Part shown: one piece after another, positions 47,865 through 58,577 of the stretch
Position numbering within the stretch: position 1 is the stretch's first letter
Layout: every line of letters begins with the position of its first letter
Assembly (NCBI RefSeq): GCF_902148845.1
Contig: NC_043748.1
Span: forward strand, 13,670,445-13,734,444
Source of the DNA: Salarias fasciatus
Taxonomy: Eukaryota; Chordata; Actinopteri; Blenniiformes; Blenniidae
DNA length: 64,000 nt
Direction: 5' to 3'
The notes under the pieces: model-generated
What the model was told of the DNA's origin: nothing
The model's database searches: none
The model's input: only the letters and a program-made list of their open reading frames with translations
Program-made: the position numbers and the translations under genes

Positions 47865-49416
47865 TACCGATAACGTCCTGCAGGAGCCGGGTGCGTGGGC
47901 GGCACACTGTACAAGTTGCACATAATGATGGAAACTAAACACAGTGGTCTTGCATTTAAAGAAGAATCGAGTCAGGAGCAGGAGGTGCTTGTTTTTCTGT
48001 TAATGCTTTGTAATCACTGAAAAGCTGCACAGATGAAGAGCTCACAGACTTAATGCCAGCTGGCCTGGACACGGGTATAGAGCGCATTCCTACAGTGACG
48101 AGGCAAGATTTGGTCAGTTATTATGCAACATTTGCACTTCTGAGATTTTGAAAATGCTTCAGATTTTATAATCAAAATCAACATCTCTAAAATTAATACT
48201 CAAGATTTTCATACCATTTATTATCTTTCAAGTGCAAAGTCATGAGGTAATGGTGACCCTCTGTGCCTCAAAATAAAAACATTTAGAATATTGTGTGGAA
48301 TTTGCATGTTCTTCCTGAGCCTGTATGGCTTTCTTTGATGAGGTTTCCCAGCATACTAAGTTTCCTCTCACAATCAAAATGCATGCGCTTCAGATTACTT
48401 TGCCAATCATGAAACCCTTTAAATGTGAACAAGTGTGTGTGTGAAATAGAGTGTCTGTATCTGCTGTGTGCTGCACTACCTTTTCCCCACAGTCAGCTGA
48501 AATCAGCTCCAACAAAAAGCTGGATAAAGTTGTATAAGTGATGAATGGGTGTTATTGTCTCTAATTTCATCAGATTAATGGGTGTATATTAAATAGAATA
48601 GTCCTTTTCTTTTCCCCAATGTCAGCTGAGACATTTGTCTTTAACTCTGCAGCACTAGTCTGGCTATAGAAGATAGACAACTTAGATATATTTCCTGATG
48701 TTGTGATACAGTCAGATATCCACTTATAATCTCAAACATAACTGGGTTTCTGTAATGAACACTCATCGAATTAAGCAATATTCACCTAATAAAATTTGGC
48801 ATCTTGCAGTCATAATTTAATCAAAGCAAATACAAAACGTACCGTCTTTTTCTGGAAAACATCTAACAAAATTTAATGTTGACATTAGAATAAAAATGAT
48901 TCTCTTCTTTCCAAAAAATGCCACATAACGGCCAGCGAATGTGAAATGTTTTATTTAAAATCAGACTACGACGACGATACAGAAAAATGTTTTGCGATTT
49001 TAAATGTAAAAATCACTTCCTTCCAGCCCTCGGTAAATGAAATAAAAGCACATCAGCAATGATCTTCACAGCGAGTAAGACTAACTGGAATGGCAGGCCC
49101 CACAGAGAAAAACCTCATCTTAACATCCCATGTGTGACCTTTGGGAGATGAAGGCTCACAGCTGGGTAAGAACGCAAACACAGACAACAAAAACCCAACT
49201 GAGTCAAGGCAATATGGCCCCTTTCACTGATGCTCTGCTGTGCTACAAAATAGAAAAGTAATTTTATTGATCCCTTATAAGGGCAGTTGAGGATGACGGC
49301 GAGGATGTCAACAAACCGATGACTGGATTAATGAAGGCTGGGTGAACCATGGCGTCCAACGACTAAAGGAATAAAAAAAAAAGAACACACTAGCAAAGGA
49401 GTCCAAAAGACAAGAC
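47865..49416. other. Intergenic DNA and bud31 3' flank
   Basis: No exon seen before the bud31 stop codon. The right end is the likely bud31 3' UTR, with TTTATT (minus-strand AATAAA) at 49263-49268. The rest is AT-rich, with the inverted dispersed repeat at 48290-48560. Confidence 0.6.
48290..48560 (-). repeat. Dispersed teleost repeat, reverse copy
   Basis: Reads 'tttgcatgttcttcctgagc', 'aagtttcctctcaca', 'caatcatgaaaccc' and 'cagctgaaatcagctccaac' in order, the reverse-complement landmarks of the repeat at 6455-6720. Confidence 0.5.
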
Positions 49417-51322
49417 TCAGCCAGAGCATCCTCTGCATCCACAGTGGGTGCATTCAATGATTCGGCCCTGCAAGAGAGGAAGAGATAGCGCAAGTTCGTT
49501 TACTGCATATTTAGCTTCATTCATAGATATTTTTTTAAGGCTTAAAGTGTTTCATTCCATCAAATTGATAAAGTTGGAACATACAGCAGAGACTTTCAAT
49601 TTTAACAGTGATGCAAAGAGCTGCAACAGATTCTGTTTTATGCGTGAATTAAAGCACAAAATCTCTGTTTGTACTCACGACTTCCAGTTTGCTCTTTGGA
49701 ACTCTGCAGATGCAGTTGGTCCCAAAGTTGGTGTCTCGTGTTTGGATGCAGCGAAGGCAGCACAAGTTTTCATAGCCCTGCTTCTTCCACTTGGCAATCA
49801 GGTTCTTGTCGGCATAGCCCTCCTTTATGCAGTACTCGTACAGCTCTGCCAGGGCACAAACATGGACGGATATCATGAGTTACATCTTTGAAATGGTTAA
49901 GAAATGTTTAAGATATCCGGTGAAAACCGTTAAAACTCATTAAAATACTAAAGCTAGATGATGAAAGAAGGATGAATGAAGACAAATTTCACATCACTAC
50001 CATGTTTTTGGTACTTTTACTTTGGAAAACATATTGAAAAGTATTCATCACAGCCTCTCAAACTAATGCAAAACTGAGGTTTGGACTTAAAATTGTTACA
50101 CAAATAGATCTGACTTCATTGTGTTAAATGTTGAGAGAAACAGCAAAGATGAAAAGCGACATTCAGTCTCAAGCTGGCTTTGCCTACCTCTGCTGATGGC
50201 TTTCCGCTTGTAGAACAGGTCGTAGATGTACCGACTTCGCTGATGATGGAGCCTGAAAATTGGCCAAAGGGACTCCACCTTTCGCTTTCCCTCGTGAGGC
50301 TCTGTTTCAGCTGCAACGAGGAAGAAACAAAATCAAGAAAGTTGCCATTTGAAAAGCAGTAATCAGTCATTCAACGGCGATTCTGGATCACAAATTCTTA
50401 TTGTGCCAGTAAAACACTTGAATGTGAAACTCACTAGTTTTTTGAAGGGCATCAGGTCAAAAAGATTAAACCGTTTTTTTAACCAGTCTTTAAACAACTA
50501 CTGCACCCTAACAATATATGATATAATTACAAGCAATTGGATCATAGCTATTAGACCAATACCATACCGATTTAATTTATGACTAGCGGAAGGATTGTGT
50601 TGGAAGTTTGGGAATCATACATGAAAATCATTTCAGATGAAAAAAACGGAAAGCATGAGTATTTCTGAGACACACCCTTAGCTTTCTTAAAACTCTACTC
50701 TAAACTTGTTACTCTTTACTAAAAGACTCTGCGGATGGTCACAGAGAGGAGGATCCAGTCCAAACTTGAGGTCTATCCTGAGCACCCAAAAAATGGATCC
50801 GTTATGTGCTCAAAGATCTGTCGATCGCTCTACAAAAGCGTGGGGACATTTTAACGTTACAAATTAGTATGCAATGATAGCAATGGATCGATTCTGAAGT
50901 TGGTCCGTGGATGATGATACACTATTTGCGCAGTGCAATCAGATGATCGCGCCCATCACCCAAAAAGCGGCTGACATTTCTATCAACATTGTATCAAAAA
51001 TCCGCCTTGTCCTAACTTTATGTTGCGGCCGTCCAATTCCACCTAAGCACACCGTTTAATAATATTTGAATATAATTCTGTCTACCTTTCTTTGTTAAAA
51101 AAAAAAAAAACAATAACTCGGATTGATTTGAGAAAAAAATACAAAGCTAGACGACATCGTGACCCGCAGTACACTGCTGTTTGTTCGCTTTAGCCAAGTA
51201 TCCGGATAATCGCGTTTTACCGACCTACCTTCTCTCATTTTCTGATCCAGCTCATCTAAAGTTGGCTCGATGAGTTCCCAGCCATCCGGAGGGGGCTTTC
51301 TACTCCTCTTCACTTTGGGCAT
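49417..51322 (-). CDS. bud31: BUD31/G10 spliceosome protein, 4 exons
   Basis: Nuclear pre-mRNA splicing factor of the activated spliceosome. Exons (minus): 51229-51322, 50188-50310, 49679-49845, 49417-49467; 144 aa, the same length as human BUD31 and nearly identical to it. The N-terminus is [20 protein letters not shown] (basic, nuclear-localising). Then come [36 protein letters not shown] and [21 protein letters not shown]. The C-terminal zinc-binding cysteines are in CLRC, CIC and [11 protein letters not shown], all present. Relative to human the changes visible are conservative (for example [12 protein letters not shown] against RIHHQKTRYIFD). It is transcribed divergently from pdap1 across about 600 bp. 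Confidence 0.98.
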
Positions 51323-51921
51323 TTTGCTCTTTTTTCGTAGAAAATTATCTCTGTGTGTTTTCGTTCGTTCCGGAGTAAGGAACAGTCGCACAGATTTAAC
51401 GTCACTTCGAAGTTTATTTCTGCGCTCGTGAATGACGTCACAATACAGAAATAAACACAGTCCATTTATGGGTGTTTATCGGACTTGCTAAATCTTATCT
51501 TCACACGATTGACCGCAAATATGTGTACTTTAAAATTTGAGGAAAACAGTAAATATGAGGACGTTCTTTAAATAAAAGCAGATGTTTTACAGTTGATCCT
51601 ATCGTGTTGCATCACTTTAGCAAACTTGGAAGTTGCCTGAAGTTAAACAAGTTGATTTTGGTTTTTATCCACTATAGCGACGCATTTTTTCAAAATATAT
51701 CTATTTCTTTAATTACTTGTAGTAACCCTACAATACAAAATCAATCTGATGAAAGAAAAAGAATTGCTATTTTTGTGTTGAGAATTTTTGGACAGGCAGA
51801 TCCTCGGTCAGCTGTAGCAGTGTGCGTTTCCCCAGCTGTCAGGGAGAACCGCTACCCTCACATTTATGGTTTCTCCTGTTATTTTCTTTCTTGGGAATTT
51901 ATAAACAAGCTTTCGTCTAAA
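51323..51921. promoter_or_regulatory. Shared bud31/pdap1 bidirectional promoter
   Basis: 600 bp separate the two start codons in head-to-head orientation. A perfect CRE palindrome, TGACGTCA, lies at 51433-51440, nearer bud31. No TATA box stands out for either gene, as is usual for housekeeping pairs. Human BUD31 and PDAP1 are also neighbours. Confidence 0.6.
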
Positions 51922-54519
51922 ATGCCGAAAGGAGGTAAGAGGAAGCGTAATATTGGCTGCACTGTGTTAAAATAAGTGTTTACAGGCGTGAGTTAATCCA
52001 CAGCGCCGACATTCTGCTGGAGCTGTGAGTCATAAACATGAGCTTTCAAATAACATGAAACTTAATGCGACAGTAAATTCATCCAAAAACGAACTTATTC
52101 TGTCTCTTGACATTTTGTTCTGTTGTTCACTGTGTCTCCATACTGTGAAACTACGCATGTAAACGTTTTATGCGTCATGCCAATCCCTTTAAATGCGTCA
52201 AAGCGAAACTACACTGCACATACTGTGTATGACACATGCATCTTAATTCTTACCAATGATATTCATCTGGTGCCTGTCTCTTTGTGCCAAAAAAATGAAA
52301 TTTTATCCTGTTTTGTATTTATGATGACATTTTTTGAACTCCCACAGGTAAGAGAGGGAGCCACAAGGGTCGCATGCGGACATACACTAGTCCCGAGGAG
52401 ATAGATGCCCAGATGAAGGAAGAGAAGGAGAGGAAAAAGGTAGGTGGGTTATACACACCCAGAGGCTGTTAGTTCCAACAGGGCTGTTCAAAACACAAAA
52501 CATACAATATTGCCCTGTAGTAACATCTTTTCAGTCAGTAGAGTGAGCTGTTGTTGAACTTGCAGAGTTCTTTTGTAAGATATGAATTGTTCATCGGGGT
52601 TGCGAGGCTCCGGAGCCAATCCCAGCTATACCCATCCCTTGGCAGCTCAGGCAAGGGATGGATATACTATGGACAGGTTGCCAGTCCATCACTGGGCAAA
52701 GACAGACAGACAGCCGCTTATATTCACAACAAGAGGCAATTCAGGGCCTATGGACATCCAAACTCCTGACCTTCTCGCTGAGAGGAGAGAGTGGTAACCA
52801 CTTCGTACATCCACATAACCATTCAGTACAGCTTCTAGTAGTTTAACTGCAGTTAATGCAGTTAAACTACAGGCCAGCTACACTCTGAACACATCACTAG
52901 TTTATCCACCAGTGTTCAGTTTGTCAGAGGACTAACTGTGAGAGATAGAAAATCACCCACACACACACTCACACCCATGAGGAAACTGTAGTGCTTAAAA
53001 AACACCCACCATTTACAACTGAAGGCAATTTGAAGTCATAAAATAATCTATTATGAATCTCTGAGACTGTGAAATGATTACCATGTATCAATGATCCCTT
53101 CACAGTTATTATAATTGTTCTCATGTTGAATATTAGTAAACTTTATAGACATTGTACACTTCTTATCAGAAAAAAAATCAGTGACTTTTCATTGGAACTA
53201 AATGCTCTCTATCAACATTTCACTATCTGAAGCTTTTTCAATACACATGAACAGATAAAGCGAGTAAAAATTTAGGTTGGACTAAATGCTGCCTGGTTCT
53301 ACTTGTACATTTGTTCAGTGCTACTGAAGGATAAGAACAACAAACGTATGAAACTTATGTTTTGCAGCTTTCTAAAGTATATTCTCTCCAGAAGCCTGTT
53401 TAGACTGCCAGTCCTCCAGGGTTGCTCTTTCTTCCATTGTGCTTTACAGGTTATAGGAATAGCTGTGTAGAAAACTCATCTGAGAAATATAAATGACAAT
53501 ATCACGTTTGCGTGTTTGTTTAATTTTTTATGTCATAGCAAGAGCAGGAAGAAGGAGATTTTGAGGGTGCGGCTCAGAATGACACAGCAGCAGCAAAGCT
53601 CCCGGGGTCCGGGTCAGAAGACAGCGATGACGACAGTGCCGAGGTACCAGCACGCTGCTTTGACAGCTGCTTGCTTTGTTACCACATAAAGTTATTTTTA
53701 AGCAGCGTTTGTGTCTGTAGTGGTAAAACCAGGCACCGGACCTTCCAATATTTATTTTTCATCCAACTGTGCTTTGCTCTTCACTTCATATTGTGTGATT
53801 CGCTGTGATATGTTCACAGAGAAGGAGAGCTGGTGTGGAGGGCTTGATAGAAATCGACAACCCCAACAGAGTGGCTCAGAAGTCCAAGAAGGTGACGCAG
53901 ATTGAGATAGAGGAGCCCCGGCAGTTATCAAGAAGAGAGAGGTGTGTATGTTGGCCAAGTCATGTCATGTTGTATCATGTCTTCCATTTTATGTTCATTT
54001 CTGTTGAATTCTATAAGATCTGCTTGGTTTTGACTGTTCTCGTTTGGATTTTCTCTCTTTGACACGCCCCCTTCCCCTGATAAAGAGAGGAGATTGAGAA
54101 GCAGAAAGCCAAGGAGCGCTACATGAAGATGCACTTAGCAGGAAAGACAGACCAGGCCAAAGCTGACCTCGCTCGTCTCGCCATCATCAGGAAACAGAGA
54201 GAGGAGGCGGCGAGAAAGAAAGAGGAAGAGAAAAAAGGTAAAACCTTTGTGTGGTTGCAGTCATTATTTTAGTAAACAATAAAAAAACTAAACTAAAAGG
54301 AGAATTACATGAAGACAAAGTGTGTTTGCTTCAAAGTTAATTTTAATCTTTTTTTGCTTTAAATTAATGATTGTTGACATGTAATCAGACATAGCAAGCT
54401 TACTCTTATCGTCACGTTTATTGTGCTCAACTAATTGTGTCTCTTTGAATTTCTGACCCACAGCGAAAGAAGCTGCGGCGGCAGCAGCAAGAGGAGTGAA
54501 CTCCCTCTCTCTTAAATGA
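51922..54519 (+). CDS. pdap1: PDGFA-associated protein 1 (28-kDa heat/acid-stable phosphoprotein)
   Basis: Small, highly charged phosphoprotein reported to bind PDGF-A and modulate its signalling; its precise role is unsettled. Exons: 51922-51934, 52348-52439, 53539-53643, 53820-53941, 54086-54237, 54464-54519; 179 aa (human 181 aa). The first coding exon is only 13 nt (MPKG plus one base). Landmarks are [20 protein letters not shown], an acidic Ser-rich linker ending [11 protein letters not shown], then [20 protein letters not shown], the long basic-acidic helix [20 protein letters not shown] and [20 protein letters not shown]. It ends with an Ala run and SLSLK. The Ala-rich tail replaces the human KDDATLSGKRMQ stretch. 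Polyadenylation candidates are AATAAA at 55205-55210 and 55249-55254. Confidence 0.96.
52590..52830 (+). repeat. Dispersed teleost repeat in pdap1 intron 2
   Basis: Landmarks in order: 'gagccaatcccagctatacc', 'ggacaggttgccagtccatc', 'gggcaaagacagacagacag', 'ggcaattcagggcc' and 'gagagtggtaaccact'. Same family as 6455-6720, missing its middle. Confidence 0.65.
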
Positions 54520-55984
54520 TAGAGTATTTATCAGAAGCATTTTCACATTGTCATGGACTGATGCAATATATAAAGTCAATATATATTGACTATTTTTAAA
54601 GGAAGATCTATGAAGAGTATTTGACATATGGCCACTTGGAGAACTGAGAACACACCAGAGGAGAGGAGATGTTTATTTAGTTTGAAATGAAGAAATGGCC
54701 TCGATCCGGTTGAGAATACATTGGTTATCGAACACTTGGAATTTGACTCCCTTGATAATATTCCTGGTAATACTTATCATTGTACAATTCCAACTTTGCT
54801 GACTGGGCTTTACCACTACTTTTTTTTTTTTTTTTTTTTTGGATCTTACATTGTACATAACTGACTGAAGGAGTTAATCCAGATCAATATGATGAAACCA
54901 AGCAAAATGTGTCTGTGTGGTTGTTTTGGGAGAAATCTCAGGTGTGATCTGGAGCAGCGAAGCAAGGTAGGAAAGTGGAAGCAAGGCTGAAGGATTAGTG
55001 TTTAAAAAAAATGCGTTGACGGAGTGTGATGGGTGAGTGAACAGTCCTAGGCTGTGATTACTGGGGTGCAGACCTCAGTGATTCCTTTGCAGGCAACATC
55101 ACAAAACAATGAATTAATTTCTTTTCACTATCAGTATCTGTTTGGCATGTTTGGTTCTTTTTTTTCCAAGCAGCTGACAGATGAACTCATTTGTGATATT
55201 TGTAAATAAAAAGAAAAAACAAGTGAGCAATTTTTCTGCTAATGTGGAAATAAAACAGTACAGAGGGCCTGACATGCTCACAGTACAAATTTAAAAATAA
55301 GCCTTTTGAAGGATATTTTTCTGTTTTTGTAGTTTTTTTCCCCCGATGATAATTCACTTATATTCATTTTTGGAGAAAAATCTTTCTTTGAATTTGGCTC
55401 ATCTCGAGTGAGACGTGGCTCATTTCAGTCATTAAGATACTAAATATCTTTTTCATAGTCATCACATCCAAACAGCCCAGAGAGTAAAATTTCCCTCGTT
55501 ATGTATTTAATATTTTTATTTTGTTAAACCTTTTCTAACCAGGTAATACGATAGGTAGGCGTTCAATCAACACCGACTAAAAGTCATAAAAAAACCAATG
55601 AAAACCAAGACTGCTGAATGTCCGTTTGTGGGACTGATAAACTCTGATCTTATCTTTCAAACCCGGTCACATAAACTGTTAACATTTTGTATATACAATG
55701 AAAATCTCAAAAGAATATATTTTCATTCAGAGTAATAATTCTCACAGCTAAGTATCAGTTTGCAAACTGTTTCACTAGTTTTGTTTATTGCATATTTGCA
55801 TGTTTTTGTACAGAGTTTTGAATGAAATTTGGGAAACATCCACGAGCAAACAGTCTGTAGGAGAAGAGGCGGCGTCGTCATCTGTAGTTCAAAGACTCAG
55901 CTCAATTTGGGAAAAAAAAAAAAACTACATGTGCTGAACCAAAGTGCTGTGTAGACATAAAAACCTAAAAACAAAGTGCAAGAC
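54520..55984 (+). other. pdap1 3' UTR and downstream DNA
   Basis: No exon seen. Contains the two AATAAA candidates at 55205-55210 and 55249-55254, a poly-T run of about 20 at 54821-54840, and otherwise AT-rich sequence. Confidence 0.6.
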
Positions 55985-56660
55985 AAAATACAAAAAAAAA
56001 GGAAAAATATAATGATAAAAACAGGACCACAGTTTCAGGCTGGGTTAAAAGTCAAAGAACAAGAATGGATCTTAAGACTACTTTTAAAACTGGACAGCGA
56101 GGGAGCCCGTTGGATGTGCAGTGGTCGTTCAATCCAGAGCTTCAGGAGAAAAGCTGTCCTGAGCTGGCGCTTGGACTTTGGTACCTCCAGGAGCAGCTGA
56201 CCTGAGGTGACCTGAGGACTGAGCAGGAGTGTAAAGGCGAATCAGTAAAGGGAGGTTAGGTGGAGTCAGACAATTCAGAGCCTTAAAAACAAATAAAAGA
56301 ATCCTAATGTTAATTCTAAAACGCACAGGAAGGCAGAATAGAAGTTATGTATTCACTTTTATGTGCAGATGAACATAAAGTGCATTGCAGTAATCCAGCC
56401 AGGATGTAATAAAAACATGAATTACTCTTTCAAAGAGCTGGCGTGCAATAATTGGCTTCACCTTTGCCAAATTTGCCAAGATGGAAAAAGTTGGATTTAA
56501 CCACTTGCCACTTAACCACTATTTAAAATCACTGTTCATTTTTAAAGCCAGGTTCAAAACTGTTGGCTTCATATGTGGAAATAAGGAGCCCAAATCAGCA
56601 GGGAGGGGTTCACAGAAACCACTGGGATCAAACAGAATCAGCCTGAATGGCTTTACAATT
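55985..56660 (-). mobile_element. LINE ORF2 3'-end relic
   Basis: On the minus strand, broken frames read ILLFVFKALNCLTPPNLP, LLLEVPKSK and PLHIQRAPSLSSFKSSLK. This is the C-terminal signature (KALN..PP, VPK.R, LWN..P..LR, SL..FK..LK) of reverse transcriptases from fish LINEs. Frames shift and stops occur; no RT catalytic motif is left. The plus-strand tail includes 'cattgcagtaatccagccag', echoed at 57420. The exact LINE clade is not decided. Confidence 0.6.
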
Positions 56661-56860
56661 TAATCGGTGAATGAAAGGAATGAACACCTGAAGAAGAGTG
56701 ACAGAGTGTGACAAGCACCTTCTCTCATCTGTTCCCGTTTGATTATGTATTTCAGTAGTCTCTCTTTTTTTTACCCTTCTGTATGAAAAGCAGGTGGATT
56801 TGTCATCCCTCTCATTTTCGTTGGAATCAGCCATTAATAAAAGCTTTGAGAATGGAACAA

Positions 56861-56931
56861 AAACAAAACTCATTAATTAGGAGGTATTGTTTAGATTGTA
56901 AACCATACCTCCTAATTAATGAGTTTTGTTT
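56861..56931. repeat. Perfect 27-bp-arm hairpin (I)
   Basis: The left arm 56861-56887 is the exact reverse complement of 56905-56931 (arm core CATTAATTAGGAGGTAT). The 17-nt interval itself contains GTTTA...TAAAC, so the stem can extend with one mismatch to leave about five unpaired bases. Confidence 0.85.
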
Positions 56932-56982
56932 CTGAGTATTATATTATGATTCTAAACTTTAGAATCATAATATAATACTCAG
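56932..56982. repeat. Perfect 25-bp-arm palindrome (II)
   Basis: 56932-56956 is the exact reverse complement of 56958-56982 around a single central C (arm core GTATTATATTATGATTCTAA). It directly abuts hairpin I. Confidence 0.85.
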
Positions 56983-57039
56983 GAACGTCCACCATGAAGT
57001 TATAATAATGATAACAATTACAAACTCCCTTGGGGTCAC

Positions 57040-57530
57040 TCAGAAAAACATATTTGAATATTTTTTTTAATTAAATTCCATACAAAAGTTTGAAAAACTG
57101 TACTGGGAGGACCCTGCCTGGGCTAAGGCTGTCAACAGGTCCTTTGACAGAAATGTTAATTTTCTTCCTAAATGCACTATTTGTTCAAACTGTGAGTTAA
57201 AGGCCTCGGGGGTCTGGTGTTTTATATTGAAGCAGTGAATCTGAGATGTATTTAGAGCTGAAAGCATTCAAAGCTTTATAGACAAGAAAAAAAAGATTTT
57301 GAAGTGGATCCTTTGACACACAGGCAGTCAGAGCAGAGATTGAAGCTCAGGTGTGATGTGAGCCACCGTCTTTGTGTTGGTGAGGACTCTGGATGAGACA
57401 GAAACCTGTCAACACAGCACTACAGCAATCCAGCCTTCTCAAAATAAATACATGAACAAGATTTTCTGGTCTTAATCTGTAATTACACCCAGATTTCTGG
57501 TTTATTAGCCTCTGTTTTGCCACTGGAATC
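57040..57530. repeat. Diverged LINE-derived repeat tail
   Basis: Has 'cattcaaagctttatagaca', 'ttttgaagtggatcctttga' and 'ctacagcaatccagcc'. These phrases recur after LINE-derived repeats in fish and resemble the block at 56270-56420. No protein is legible in it. Assignment is tentative. Confidence 0.4.
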
Positions 57531-57539
57531 AACTGATTC

Positions 57540-58577
57540 CCAGTGTTTCATAATTTTTCATTCCACTCCTCGCCAGTAGGCGGCTGCAGCGCCGCTGAAG
57601 ATTGATCGATCAGCCTCTAAAGAGAGAAACCAAAACACAACGAAGAAAATGAAGCCATCTGATTGGTGAGAAGTTTGGCGGACTTTAATCCTTCCTACTT
57701 TTTTTAAGAGATTGAAATTGAATCTTTTAGTCGTGTCCAGTTTTGCTGCAGAGTTCTGACCATCAGCCGGTGAGTGATCTGCTTCTTGTTTGTAAGACGG
57801 TAGAAGCGAGTTTTGAACATTTCTCTTGCATTTAAACTCCTTAGTTTCGTTGCATCAGTTTCCCGCGGTGTTTTTTTTTTCGCGCGCTGACCTCGCTTGA
57901 CATTTCGCGTTTGTCCCTTTTCCCGTCAAAACAACCTGTCAAAACTGCGCTTTTTTTTTTTTTTTTTTTTTTTTTTACTGTTTTGTGAAGTATCTTTTAA
58001 ACGCCAGACGTGGAGCTCCTCGCAGCTCAGCCACACCTGACTCCGTGTTGTTTCCTGTTTGTCCTGACCGTCCAGCCGAGCAGGGTTAATAACTTTAATT
58101 CCGTTCATGTGTTCAGCCTGGCTCTGCTCAGCAGCACCGGACAGATGAGATGCGTGACTTGTCATGTGGAGAGTAGAACTTGCTGTTTGGACAAAGAATC
58201 AGATATAAAGATATTTCAGAAAGGCTGAAAGCAGCAGGCAAACATTGAGCTGCAGTGGAGTTTGTTTACTTTAGCACTTTTTGTTATCTGAGTTACCTAA
58301 TAATCAGTGTTTTTCCCCGGATTTAGTGGGTCATTTGCCTCTTGCTCCATACAATGGTCCAAAGGTTGCATGACGGCGAACTGTCTGAACCTATGTGATT
58401 CTCTGTCATGCTGCAAACAACACTAACCTCTTTGTTGTCAATCTTTATGGTGCTATCTTACTCGGACTGAGTGGATCATCTCCTGTTTTTATGCTTTTAT
58501 GGATGTTTTCTACTGTCAGATGAAAGACTATCTCTCCTTTCAGATATCCTTTTTGTGCAACCGGACACGTAACAACC
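57540..58577 (+). promoter_or_regulatory. Promoter and leader of shmt1
   Basis: A modest CpG-rich patch near 57570-57600 is followed by a candidate non-coding first exon with donor CAGCCG|GTGAGT at about 57767. The coding exon is preceded by acceptor TCTCTCCTTTCAG ending at 58543, so at least one leader intron is likely. A poly-T run of about 26 nt lies at 57951-57976. Confidence 0.5.
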
